64,000 nucleotides of DNA from DRKI01 sp011051875 (GTDB lineage Bacteria > Desulfobacterota > Desulfobulbia > Desulfobulbales > Desulfobulbaceae). The notes beneath the pieces are model-generated. The model searched no databases. It was not told the DNA's origin and saw nothing but the letters and a program-made list of their open reading frames with translations. Below are positions 1 to 8,500 of the stretch, one piece after another. The stretch lies in the NCBI GenBank assembly GCA_026990385.1, contig JALXDL010000042.1, positions 1-64,000 on the forward strand, written 5' to 3'. Each line of letters begins with the position of its first letter. Within the stretch, counting starts at the first letter, position 1. The position numbers and the translations under genes are program-made.

Positions 1-84
1 ATCTAGGGCATATCACTCCTGTGCAAGCACTGAAAAACTGGCAAAAGCAGGAACCGGCTCTTTTTAAAAAATCTGTATATAATC

Positions 85-621
85 ATGCGGGACCCGACAG
101 ACTTCGACTACCATCAGATCGTGGTCAGGGATGGCAAGGGGAAAAAAGACCGGGTTGTTCCTCTGCCAGAGCGGTTGCTGGAACCGCTGCGTCAGCAGCT
201 CGCCAAGACAAGAAAACTCCACCGGCAAGACCTGGCCAATGGACTGGGTGAGGTCTTTCTCCCGGAGGCTCTGGCCAGAAAGTATCCCAATGCTGCCAGG
301 GAGTGGGGATGGCAGTATGTCTTCCCAAGTGGCCGGCTTTCCACTGACCCACGGACTGGGGTCACCCGGCGGCACCATATCCATGAAAGCAGCCTCCAGA
401 AAGCAGTGAAAAAGGCGGCTACCGCTGCCGGCCTGGTCAAACGGATCAACTGCCATGCCCTCAGGCACAGCTTTGCCACCCATCTCCTGGAGAACGGTTA
501 CGATATCCGCACGGTTCAGGATCTGCTCGGCCATGCGGACGTCTCCACCACCATGATCTATACCCATGTGCTCAACAGGGGCGGCAGAGCGGTGTTGAGC
601 CCCCTTAACAGGCTTGGCTAG
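85..621 (+). pseudogene. intI: Integron integrase (IntI-type tyrosine recombinase), 5'-truncated
   Basis: The 178-aa product matches the C-terminal half of integron integrases. It has the region following the first catalytic Arg (DFDYHQIVVRDGKGKKDRV), the IntI-specific insert (KYPNAAREWGWQYVFPS), and the distal catalytic box HALRHSFATHLL, LLGHADVSTTMIYTH with His, Arg, His and the Tyr nucleophile. Full IntI proteins are about 320-340 aa; here the N-terminal core-binding domain and the block with the first catalytic Arg are missing. The open frame upstream of position 85 begins only at 34, after a stop, and encodes nothing integrase-like, so the coding sequence was cut at about position 85-98. 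I infer an inactive remnant. The missing 5' side is where attI and a cassette array would lie, outside this window. Confidence 0.82.
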
Positions 622-850
622 CGCCTGTCCCTGCATGCTATTTTCACCCGCTTTCTGCGGTGGAAAAACTACGCGCTATGCCCAAGGTGAGAAAATCTCA
701 ACCCCACTGAAACAGCGTAAGTGATCGTCAGCAGAGGGGCTATAGCGTCCAGGCCCGGCTGCACAAAGCTGGTGCATTTGTGCCAGCATTACAATATTGA
801 GCCAAGCAAACAACCCATGGCTACCTACCCCGTGATGAGATACGGCCAGC

Positions 851-871
851 CTGTCTCCTGATCTCGCATAA
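851..871 (+). repeat. 21-nt direct repeat, copy 1
   Basis: CTGTCTCCTGATCTCGCATA plus one A recurs at 1111-1131 with a single C-to-T change at the thirteenth base. The copies are 260 bp apart and flank the hairpin at 1014-1055. They could be the direct repeats of a small inserted element; this is inference. Confidence 0.6.
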
Positions 872-1013
872 CCCCCAGCATGGCTGGGCCAAGTTTCGGC
901 TCCCAGCCACAACAAACCTATGAAAACAACGCTGCCCTGGTCAATACGCGCCGTCATTTTCGGATAACCCCCACGCCCGTAGAAGGGGCACAACCAACAA
1001 TGAAAACAGGCAA

Positions 1014-1055
1014 GCCTCCCTGTGACACCGCAGAGCGGTGTCACAGGGGGGAGGC
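1014..1055. repeat. Long inverted repeat (hairpin)
   Basis: The left arm GCCTCCCTGTGACACCGC and the right arm GCGGTGTCACAGGGGGGAGGC pair over 18 bp around an AGA loop, with three extra G in the right arm. No T tract follows, so it does not look like an intrinsic terminator. The core GTGACACCGC resembles motifs in the dispersed repeats elsewhere in the window. Confidence 0.7.
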
Positions 1056-1110
1056 AGGCCACCTGGCGGAGATAAAACATCGATCACCATCGCCACAGGC
1101 ACAAACTGAT

Positions 1111-1131
1111 CTGTCTCCTGATTTCGCATAA
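1111..1131 (+). repeat. 21-nt direct repeat, copy 2
   Basis: CTGTCTCCTGATTTCGCATA plus one A is the second copy of the repeat at 851-871 and differs from it at one base. Confidence 0.6.
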
Positions 1132-1306
1132 AATGACTTGCCTGCTCATGCTGCACGAAGTAAGACCTCGGATGTGACTGATCATTTACAACAAATGAGC
1201 ACGCAAGACCTATGTTGCATATTCCACGATCAGTTACGGCCCTGTATCGGGCTGGAGCGAACAGGCCTGGTGGAAAAACGTAAAGCACCTTCTTCCCCGA
1301 GGGACC

Positions 1307-2431
1307 ATGACAAAACGTATCGTTTTCACCATCTTCGCCCTGCTCCTGGTCATCGGCCTTCTCGCCGGGATCAAGTACCTCCAGATCCGGCGGATGATCG
1401 AGCAGGGCAAACAGTTTGTGCCACCACCGGCCGTGGTCACCACTGCCGTGGCAGAACGCCAGTCCTGGGAGATGACACTGACCGCCACCGGGTCGCTGAG
1501 CGCGGAAAGGGGTGTCACCGTGGCGGCCGAGATCCCGGGCAAGGTGGTCGAAATCGCCTTCCGGTCCGGCGATACGGTCCGCAAGGGCGACCTGCTGGTC
1601 CGGCTCGATACCGCCTCCGAAGAGGCCCAGCTCAGGGCGGCGGAGGCGGCCGTGGATCTGGCCAGGATCAACCTGGAACGGGCCCGGGACCTGATCAGGC
1701 GCAATTCCATGGCCAAGGCAGGATTTGACACCGCCCGGTCCACCTTTCGCCAGGCCCGGGCCCAGGCCGATTCCATCCGGGCCACCATAGCCAAGAAACA
1801 GATCCGTGCCCCCTTTTCCGGCCGACTCGGGGTCCGGCTGGTCAATCCGGGCCAGGTCCTGGCTGCAGGCGATCCGGTGGTCAGCCTCCAGTCGCTGCGG
1901 AAGCTGCAGGTGGATTTTTACCTGCCGCAACAGGAGCTGGACCGGCTTGCGACAGGCCTGACGGTTCGCATCCGGACAGGCAGCCAGGGCGAGACCAGAG
2001 AGGGCAGAATCACGGTGATCAACCCGGAGGTGGACCCGGCCACCCGCAACATCCTGGTCCGCGCCATCATCCCCGAAACCGGGGACGCCAGGCTCCTGCC
2101 CGGCATGTTTGTTTCAGTGACAGTGGTCCTGCCCGGCCAGGAACCGGTCCTGGCCATCCCGGCCACGGCCGTGCAATACGCCCCCTTCGGCGACTCGGTC
2201 TTCGTGGTCGAGGAAAAAGAAAAAAAGGGCAGCGGGCACCTGGCCGTGCGCCAGCAGTTCGTCCGCCTCGGCAGGACCCGGGGCGATTTCATTGCGGTCC
2301 GCTCCGGCCTGGAAGCGGGCCAGATCGTGGTAAGCACCGGCGTCTTCAAGCTGCGTAATGGCCAGGCCGTGGTGGTGGACAACACCCTGTCGCCGCATTT
2401 CAGGCTGAACCCGCAACCGCCGGACAGTTAA
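1307..2431 (+). CDS. RND efflux periplasmic adaptor (membrane fusion protein)
   Basis: This 374-aa protein is the periplasmic adaptor that joins an inner-membrane RND pump to an outer-membrane channel. An N-terminal membrane anchor (about residues 5-22) is followed by the MexA/MdtA-type layout: a beta-barrel strand with TGSLSAERGVTVAAE, a biotinyl-lipoyl half-motif (GDTVRKGDLLVRLD), a short alpha-helical hairpin (about 105-160), the second lipoyl half (IRAPFSGRLGVRLVNPGQVL), then beta-barrel and membrane-proximal domains. Length is normal for the family. There is no lipobox, so anchoring is by the helix. The pump gene begins 4 nt after its stop, a clear operon. No outer-membrane channel gene is present, so the pump probably uses one encoded elsewhere. 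Substrate cannot be told. Confidence 0.9.
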   Translation: MTKRIVFTIFALLLVIGLLAGIKYLQIRRMIEQGKQFVPPPAVVTTAVAERQSWEMTLTATGSLSAERGVTVAAEIPGKVVEIAFRSGDTVRKGDLLVRLDTASEEAQLRAAEAAVDLARINLERARDLIRRNSMAKAGFDTARSTFRQARAQADSIRATIAKKQIRAPFSGRLGVRLVNPGQVLAAGDPVVSLQSLRKLQVDFYLPQQELDRLATGLTVRIRTGSQGETREGRITVINPEVDPATRNILVRAIIPETGDARLLPGMFVSVTVVLPGQEPVLAIPATAVQYAPFGDSVFVVEEKEKKGSGHLAVRQQFVRLGRTRGDFIAVRSGLEAGQIVVSTGVFKLRNGQAVVVDNTLSPHFRLNPQPPDS

Positions 2432-2435
2432 AGCG

Positions 2436-5400
2436 ATGCCGATCACCGATCTCTTCATCCGCCGGCCCGTTCTCTCCCTGGTGGTCAGTTTCCTGATCAT
2501 CATCGCCGGCCTGCAGGCTGTCCGCTCACTCAACGTGCGCCAGTATCCGCGCAGCGAAAACGCAACCATCACGATCACCACCGTCTATATCGGCGCCAGC
2601 GCCGAGCTTGTGCGCGGTTTCATCACCACGCCCCTGGAACGGGCCATCGCGGCCGCGGACGGCATCGACTATATCCGGTCGGAAAGCAGGCAGGGTGTCT
2701 CCACCATCAGTGTCCGTCTGAAGCTGAACTACGACGCCACCCGCGCCCTGGCCGAGATCAGTGCCAAGGTGGACCAGGTGCGCGGCGACCTGCCGCCCGA
2801 GGCCGAGATCCCGGTGATCGACATCGAGTCGGCAGACTCGAAATTCGCCTCGGCCTATCTCAGTTTCAGCTCCGGCATCCTCAAGCAGAACGAGATCACC
2901 GACTACCTGGTGCGGCTGGTCCAGCCCCGGCTCTCGGCCATCACCGGGGTCCAGCGCGCCGACATCCTCGGGGCCCGCACCTTTGCCATGCGCATCTGGC
3001 TCGACCCGGACCGGATGGCGGCCTTCAACGTCAGCCCGGCCCAGGTGCGCCGGGCACTTGCGGCCAACAACTACCTCGCGGCACCGGGCCGGACCAAGGG
3101 CTCGCTGATCCAGGTCGATCTCACCGCGGACACCAACCTGCACACGGTGGAGGATTTCAAAAACATCGCCATCCGCCGCCGGAACAATGCCGTCATCCGG
3201 ATCAGGGATATCGGCCGGGTGGTGCTCGGCGCCGAATCCTATGACTCCGAGGTCCGTTTTTCCGGCAAAACAGCGGTCTTCATGGGCATCTGGCCCCTGC
3301 CCAACGCCAATTCCCTGGACGTGGTCAAACGGGTCCGGGCCGAGATGGCGGCCATAAACCGGGAGCTGCCCACGGGCATGGAAGCGCGGGTGGCCTACGA
3401 TGCCACCGCATACATCAACACCGCCATCCACGAGGTCCTCAAGACCCTGGGCGACACCCTGCTCATCGTGGTGGTGGTCATCTTCCTGTTCCTGGGCTCG
3501 CTGCGCTCGGTACTCATCCCGGTGGTGGCCATTCCGCTCTCGCTCATCGGCGCGGTCTTCCTGATGCAGGTCTTCGGCTTTACCATCAACCTGCTCACCC
3601 TGCTCGCCATTGTCCTGTCGGTTGGCCTGGTGGTGGACGACGCCATCGTGGTGGTGGAAAACGTGGAACGTCACCTGCGCGAGGGCCAGTCCCCCATGGA
3701 GGCCGCCCTGCGCGGTGCCCGCGAGCTGGTGGGCCCGATCATCGCCATGACCATCACCCTGGCCGCGGTCTACACGCCCATCGGCTTGCAGGGCGGCCTG
3801 ACCGGCTCCCTGTTCCGGGAATTCGCCTTCACCCTGGCCGGCGCGGTGGGTATCTCTGGAATCGTCGCCCTGACCCTGTCGCCGATGATGGCCTCGCGCC
3901 TGCTCAGCCCGGCCCGGGAGGACAGGGGATTCAGCGGCCGGATCAACCGCGGTTTTGACCGGTTCCGGAAACTGTACGGCCGCCACCTGGACACCACCCT
4001 GCGTTCGCGGCCCGCGGTCTACCTGGTCTGGATCGTGATCTGTCTCTTCACCATCCCCATGTTCAGGATGTCGGCCCGGGAGCTGGCCCCGACCGAGGAC
4101 CAGGGTGTGATCTTCGGCATTCTCGACGCCCCGGCCAACGCCACCCTGGACCAGACCAGTTTCTTTGCCGCGGCAGCCAACCGGGTCTTTCTCGGCATTC
4201 CGGAGACCGATTTCACCTTCCAGATCACCTTCCCCTCCTCCGGTTTCGGCGGCATGGTAACCCGGCCCTGGAGCCAGCGAAAACGAACCATCTTCCAGAT
4301 CCTGCCCGATGTGCAACGCGGCCTGCACGCCATTCCCGGCATCCGCATGTTCCCGGTCACGCCGCCGGCTCTTCCCGGCGGTGGCCAGTTTCCGGTGGAA
4401 TTTGTCATCGCCTCCACCGCGCCCCAGGACCAGATCCTGCAGTTCGCCCGCAAGATCCGCCTTGCGGCCATGCAGAGCGGCATGTTCGCCTTTCCGCCTC
4501 TCATCGACGTCAAGATCGACCGTCCCCAGGCCGAGTTTGTCATTGATCGCGACCGGGTCGCAGACCTGGGACTCGACCTGCAACAGGTGGCGGGCGACCT
4601 GACCGCCATGGTGGGCGGCAACTTCGTGGGCCGCTTTGACATTGCCGGCCGCAGCTACAAGGTCATTCCCCAGATCCGGCGCGCGGACCGGCTCAACGCG
4701 GAACAATTGCGAAATATCCATGTCACGGGCCCGGACGGACGCCTGGTGGCGCTCTCCACCATCGCCACCATCCGCCATTCGACAGTGGCCCGGTCGCTCA
4801 ACCGGTTCCAGCAGCTCAACGCGGTCAAAATCAGCGGCGTGGCGGTCCGGCCGCTGGACCAGGCCCTGGGTTTCCTGGAGGACCAGGCGGCCGCGATCCT
4901 GCCCAGGGGCTATGTCCTGGACTATACCGGCGAGTCCCGCCAGCTCCGCACCGAAGGCAACAGGTTCCTGCCCATGTTCGCCCTGGCCATCGTGCTCATC
5001 TTCCTGGTGCTCGCGGCCCAGTTTAACAGCTTTCGCGATCCCTTCGTGATCCTGGCCGGCTCCGTGCCGCTGGCCATGTTCGGGGCGCTCATCTTCACCT
5101 TTCTCAAGATGCCGGATCCCAATGTCTCCTTCTGGACCCACGGCTGGACCACGACCCTGAACATCTATTCCCAGGTGGGACTCGTGACCCTGGTGGGGCT
5201 GGTGGCCAAGAACGGCATCCTGATCGTCGAGTTCGCCAACCGGCTCCAGGAGGAGGGCCTGACCAAGATCGACGCCATCCGCCAGGCCGCCCGCATCCGG
5301 CTGCGCCCCATCCTGATGACCAGTGTCGCCACGGTGGCCGGCCATTTCCCGCTGACCCTGGTCACCGGCGCCGGTGCCGCGGCCCGGAACTCCATCGGCC

Positions 5401-5531
5401 TGGTCCTGGTGGGCGGCATGGCCATCGGCACCCTGTTCACCCTGTTCGTCCTGCCCTCCATCTACATGCTCATTGCCCGCGATCATACCCGGGACCGCCT
5501 GACCGCACTGGGAGAGGACAGGACCGCCTAG
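2436..5531 (+). CDS. RND multidrug efflux permease (HAE-1/AcrB-MexB type)
   Basis: A 1031-aa inner-membrane proton/drug antiporter of normal family length. It starts with the usual first helix (MPITDLFIRRPVLSLVVSFL). The transmembrane Asp-Asp proton-relay pair lies in VGLVVDDAIVVVENVERH and the partner Lys in GLVAKNGILIVEFANRL. The two large periplasmic loops follow the first and seventh helices, giving the expected 12-helix duplicated layout. It is cotranscribed with the adaptor gene 4 nt upstream. Sequence style is closest to MexB/MdtB-like pumps, but I cannot assign a substrate. No local regulator gene flanks the pair. Confidence 0.93.
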   Translation: MPITDLFIRRPVLSLVVSFLIIIAGLQAVRSLNVRQYPRSENATITITTVYIGASAELVRGFITTPLERAIAAADGIDYIRSESRQGVSTISVRLKLNYDATRALAEISAKVDQVRGDLPPEAEIPVIDIESADSKFASAYLSFSSGILKQNEITDYLVRLVQPRLSAITGVQRADILGARTFAMRIWLDPDRMAAFNVSPAQVRRALAANNYLAAPGRTKGSLIQVDLTADTNLHTVEDFKNIAIRRRNNAVIRIRDIGRVVLGAESYDSEVRFSGKTAVFMGIWPLPNANSLDVVKRVRAEMAAINRELPTGMEARVAYDATAYINTAIHEVLKTLGDTLLIVVVVIFLFLGSLRSVLIPVVAIPLSLIGAVFLMQVFGFTINLLTLLAIVLSVGLVVDDAIVVVENVERHLREGQSPMEAALRGARELVGPIIAMTITLAAVYTPIGLQGGLTGSLFREFAFTLAGAVGISGIVALTLSPMMASRLLSPAREDRGFSGRINRGFDRFRKLYGRHLDTTLRSRPAVYLVWIVICLFTIPMFRMSARELAPTEDQGVIFGILDAPANATLDQTSFFAAAANRVFLGIPETDFTFQITFPSSGFGGMVTRPWSQRKRTIFQILPDVQRGLHAIPGIRMFPVTPPALPGGGQFPVEFVIASTAPQDQILQFARKIRLAAMQSGMFAFPPLIDVKIDRPQAEFVIDRDRVADLGLDLQQVAGDLTAMVGGNFVGRFDIAGRSYKVIPQIRRADRLNAEQLRNIHVTGPDGRLVALSTIATIRHSTVARSLNRFQQLNAVKISGVAVRPLDQALGFLEDQAAAILPRGYVLDYTGESRQLRTEGNRFLPMFALAIVLIFLVLAAQFNSFRDPFVILAGSVPLAMFGALIFTFLKMPDPNVSFWTHGWTTTLNIYSQVGLVTLVGLVAKNGILIVEFANRLQEEGLTKIDAIRQAARIRLRPILMTSVATVAGHFPLTLVTGAGAAARNSIGLVLVGGMAIGTLFTLFVLPSIYMLIARDHTRDRLTALGEDRTA

Positions 5532-5778
5532 CCTGTGCCCCGCGCCCGGAGGATAAGAAGGGTCCGCATTCGGCCTGTTCCGGACAAAGAGGCCACTCCG
5601 GAAGAATTCGTACTTATTCCATGGACAATTGCCTTCCCGTTGATATACCCTTTACAGAGAGTGAAAGATTGTCATTCCCAGATCAACAACCAAATCAACA
5701 TCTACCGGCTATCCAACCATAGGCAATACGGAAACTTTCCTGGCATCACACCAGGAGAACCGCAAGGGAGGCAACACC

Positions 5779-6945
5779 GTGACTATCACAGCGTACGAGG
5801 CAAAGGATCTTTTCAGCTGGCTGGAAAACAGGGAGGACTTTCTGCTCCTTGATGTCCGTAATGCCAAGGATTTTGAACGATTCAAGGTCGAGGGGCCCTA
5901 TCCGTTTGACATGATCAATGTCTCCTACTATGATTTCATGGAGATTGAGGAGGAGGCCGTGGCCCGGGTCCCCAGGGACCGGAAGATCCGCATCGTCTGC
6001 TCCAAGGAGGGTTCGGCCAAGTATGTTGCCGAGATCCTGGAAAAACACGGCTACGAGGATGTGCGGTACCTGAGCGGCGGCATCACGACATGGGGCAATC
6101 TCCTGGTACCCAAGCTGGTCAATCCCGGCATGGCCTACGAGCTCTACCAGTGCATCCGGCCGGGCAAGGCGTCCTGCAGCTACGCCCTGGTCGCGGGCAG
6201 CGAGATGATGCTCTTTGACCCGTCGCGCAACGTGGACTTCTATCTCGACTTTGCCCGGGAGAGGGGATGTACGATCATCAAGACCTTCGAGACCCATCTC
6301 CAGGCCGATTATATCGCCGGCAGCCGCATGATCGCCGAGAAGACAGGGGCCCAGTTCCTGGCCAACGAGAATGACTTCAAGGGCTCGAAAAACAACTACA
6401 TCCCCCTCAAGGACGGCGAGATCCACACCTTTGCCAGTGGCGCGCCCGCGGTGCGGGTCCTGTTCACGCCCGGCCATACGCCCGGATCGACCTCGTTTAT
6501 CGTGGACGAGAAGTACATGCTCTCCGGCGACATGGTCTTCATCAAGTCCATCGGCCGGCCCGACCTGGGCGGCAAGGCCGTGGAGTGGGCCGGGCTGCTC
6601 TTTGATTCCATGCGCATGGTCCAGGAACTGGACCATGACCTGATTGTCCTGCCCGGTCATTTCCTGAGCTGGGACGAGGCCGATGAGCGGCTGATCTTCG
6701 CCTGCACCCTGGGCGAGGCCATCGAGCGCAACCGCGACATCTATGCCATCGACAACCTGGATGATTTTATCGACTTCATCCGGGCCAACATGCGTCCGCA
6801 GCCCGAGGAATACGCCACCATCCGCATGGTCAACGCCAACCTGGAGCAGGTGGACGAGGAGCAGCAGGAGATCCTCGACCTGGGCAAGAACGAGTGCGCC
6901 GCCTCGGCCTATGCCAAGGCCCAGGAGGCAAAGGAGCCGGCCTGA
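5779..6945 (+). CDS. Rhodanese-metallo-beta-lactamase fusion, persulfide dioxygenase-like
   Basis: A 388-aa cytoplasmic protein starting at GTG with GGGAGG 7 nt upstream. Residues about 3-110 are a rhodanese domain with active-site Cys74 (IVCSKEGSAKYVAE). Residues about 120-310 are a metallo-beta-lactamase fold with TPGHTPG (His233), LSGD (Asp251) and LPGH (His294). Domain content resembles CstB-type enzymes that oxidise persulfides or transfer sulfane sulfur. The usual HxHxDH box reads H173-L-Q175-A-D177-Y178, so two of its His are lost. In ETHE1-type persulfide dioxygenases the mononuclear iron is held by the first His of that box, the TPGH His and the SGD Asp, all kept here. A persulfide-related role fits a sulfur-metabolising host but is inferred. 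The YjbQ gene follows after 12 nt. Confidence 0.8.
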   Translation: MTITAYEAKDLFSWLENREDFLLLDVRNAKDFERFKVEGPYPFDMINVSYYDFMEIEEEAVARVPRDRKIRIVCSKEGSAKYVAEILEKHGYEDVRYLSGGITTWGNLLVPKLVNPGMAYELYQCIRPGKASCSYALVAGSEMMLFDPSRNVDFYLDFARERGCTIIKTFETHLQADYIAGSRMIAEKTGAQFLANENDFKGSKNNYIPLKDGEIHTFASGAPAVRVLFTPGHTPGSTSFIVDEKYMLSGDMVFIKSIGRPDLGGKAVEWAGLLFDSMRMVQELDHDLIVLPGHFLSWDEADERLIFACTLGEAIERNRDIYAIDNLDDFIDFIRANMRPQPEEYATIRMVNANLEQVDEEQQEILDLGKNECAASAYAKAQEAKEPA

Positions 6946-6957
6946 CAGGGGAAAGGG

Positions 6958-7365
6958 ATGCGACGGATCATCACCATTGCCACCGACCAGCGGGAGACCC
7001 TGGTCGACATCACCGCCCAGGTCGAGGAGGTGGTGGCCGCAGGCACGGTGGAAAACGGCCTGGTTGCCCTCTATGCCCAGGGGGCGACCGGCGCGATCAT
7101 GATCCAGGAGAACTGGGACGACTCGGTGCAGACCGACGTGATCCACCTCCTGCGCAAGCTCATTCCCAGGGGCGCCTGGCTGCACGACCAACAGGACGGC
7201 AACGGCGACGCCCACCTCAAGGCCGGCCTGGTCGGACCGTCCGAGACCATTCCCCTCATGGACGGCCGCCTGGGCCTCTCCCGCTGGCAGAACATCTTTT
7301 TCTGTGAATTCGACGGTCCCCGGACCAGCAGGAATATCGTATGCACCATCCTTGGAGACGACTGA
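6958..7365 (+). CDS. yjbQ: YjbQ / UPF0047 family protein
   Basis: The 135-aa protein matches the YjbQ (UPF0047) family over its full length, including the conserved GLVALYAQGATGAIMIQEN, HDQQDGNGDAHLKAGLVG and GLSRWQNIFFCEFDGPR blocks with the invariant His and Asp residues. Some members have weak thiamine-phosphate synthase activity in vitro; the physiological role is unsettled. It starts at ATG 6958 behind GGGGAAAGGG, 12 nt after the rhodanese/MBL gene. Its last 25 bases overlap the next gene, so translation is probably coupled. Confidence 0.88.
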   Translation: MRRIITIATDQRETLVDITAQVEEVVAAGTVENGLVALYAQGATGAIMIQENWDDSVQTDVIHLLRKLIPRGAWLHDQQDGNGDAHLKAGLVGPSETIPLMDGRLGLSRWQNIFFCEFDGPRTSRNIVCTILGDD

Positions 7366-8132
7366 TCCCGGTCCTTGCCTGCTGCTGCCTGCTCCCGGCC
7401 CTGGTGGCCGGGCCGGGCCGGGCGGCGCCGCCCATCTCCCGCCAGGCGGCGGCCCTGATGGGGAAAGCCCGGCCCCGGCTGGAACGGGAGCTGGCCGGCC
7501 GCGGTCTGCACCTGGGCGCACCCATCTTCATCCGCATTTTCAAAATTCCGGCCACCCTCGAAGTCTGGATGCACAAGGGTGCCGCCTTCACCCTGTTCAA
7601 AAAATATCCCATCTGCAGCTACTCCGGTTTTCCCGGCCCCAAGCTGCACGAGGGCGACTGGCAGAGCCCGGAGGGGTTCTACTCGGTCCCTGCCAGCCGC
7701 ATGAATCCGAACTCCAGCTACCACCTGGCCTTCAACATCGGCTATCCCAACGAGTTCGACCAGCAGTGGAGCCGGACCGGCAGCTCCATCATGGTGCACG
7801 GCGAATGCTCATCCCGCGGCTGCTTCGCCATGGGCAACCCGGGCATGGAGGAAATCTACCTGCTGGCCCACTCGGCCCTGGCCGCCGGCCAGCAGCAGTT
7901 CAGTGTCCATGTCTTTCCCTTTCCGCTCACGGACGCCAACCTGGCCAAGTACCGCAGCTCGCCCTGGATCGACTTCTGGCAGAGCCTGCAACCGGGCTAC
8001 CTGGCCTTTGAACGGACCCGTACCGTGCCCGTAATCACGGTACAGAACGGCGCCTACGTGGTGCGGGAGGCAGCCACCCGGCTTGCCCTGGTCAGGACCG
8101 GGAAAAAGGGAGGAGATGATGGTGGAGATTGA
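7341..8132 (+). CDS. Exported L,D-transpeptidase-fold protein (YafK/ErfK family)
   Basis: The 263-aa protein has a signal peptide (about residues 1-28, ending GRAAPP) and a YkuD-fold catalytic domain. The active-site motif is HGECSSRGCFAMG, with His153 and nucleophile Cys161. This arrangement is typical of the YafK branch, whose E. coli member (DpaA/LdtF) acts on the link between Braun lipoprotein and peptidoglycan; other family members crosslink peptidoglycan. It acts in the periplasm. The start overlaps the YjbQ gene by 25 nt and the PilZ gene overlaps its end, so three to four genes appear to form one transcript. Whether this one cuts or forms bonds is not decidable here. Confidence 0.87.
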   Translation: MHHPWRRLIPVLACCCLLPALVAGPGRAAPPISRQAAALMGKARPRLERELAGRGLHLGAPIFIRIFKIPATLEVWMHKGAAFTLFKKYPICSYSGFPGPKLHEGDWQSPEGFYSVPASRMNPNSSYHLAFNIGYPNEFDQQWSRTGSSIMVHGECSSRGCFAMGNPGMEEIYLLAHSALAAGQQQFSVHVFPFPLTDANLAKYRSSPWIDFWQSLQPGYLAFERTRTVPVITVQNGAYVVREAATRLALVRTGKKGGDDGGD

Positions 8133-8475
8133 GCGCCGGGAGGCGAGGCGGGTCCGGTTCGAGAGCCAGGTCCTGCTCCAGGCCGGGGAAGAGGAGGTGA
8201 CGGCCACGGTCGATGCCAGGAACATCAGTCTCAAGGGCATGTACGTAGAGGCCGGGCGGCGGCTGCCCCTCCGCACCCCGTGCCGGGTGACCGTCAGGCT
8301 GACCGGCAGTGCCAGCCAGGTGGCCTTTACCGTGGATGCCGAGGTCTGCCGCCATGACGACCGGGGCATGGGCCTTGTCTTTGCCCGGCTGGGCGAGGAC
8401 AGCTACGTTCATATCAAGAACCTGGTCCGGCTCAACCGGATGGATACCACGTCTCCGTGCCGGGAGAAACAGTAG
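8119..8475 (+). CDS. PilZ domain protein
   Basis: A roughly 118-aa single-domain PilZ protein, a likely cyclic-di-GMP effector. The N-terminal ERREARRVRF carries the Arg cluster (RxxxR type), and DARNISLKGMYVEA corresponds to the (D/N)xSxxG box. I choose ATG 8119 because GGAGG lies 5 nt upstream; an ATG directly before it (8116) and one at 8083 are in the same frame but worse placed. It overlaps the L,D-transpeptidase gene by 14 nt. It ends 25 nt before the convergent regulator gene. Confidence 0.8.
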   Translation: MVEIERREARRVRFESQVLLQAGEEEVTATVDARNISLKGMYVEAGRRLPLRTPCRVTVRLTGSASQVAFTVDAEVCRHDDRGMGLVFARLGEDSYVHIKNLVRLNRMDTTSPCREKQ

Positions 8476-8500
8476 GCGGCAACCGGTCGGCGCGATATCG

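Larger units (their letters stand above)
622..1306. other. Non-coding stretch between integrase remnant and efflux operon
   Basis: I see no convincing gene in these 685 bases. They hold an imperfect 21-nt direct repeat (851-871 and 1111-1131) and a long hairpin (1014-1055), listed separately. No recognisable attC core pair was found. The next gene starts at 1307. Confidence 0.55.

Noticed and set aside
2526..5486. A 986-codon open frame on the minus strand under the RND pump gene
   Set aside because: It is an antisense shadow produced by the high-GC third positions of the pump gene, with low-complexity Gly/Asp/His-rich sequence and no domain.
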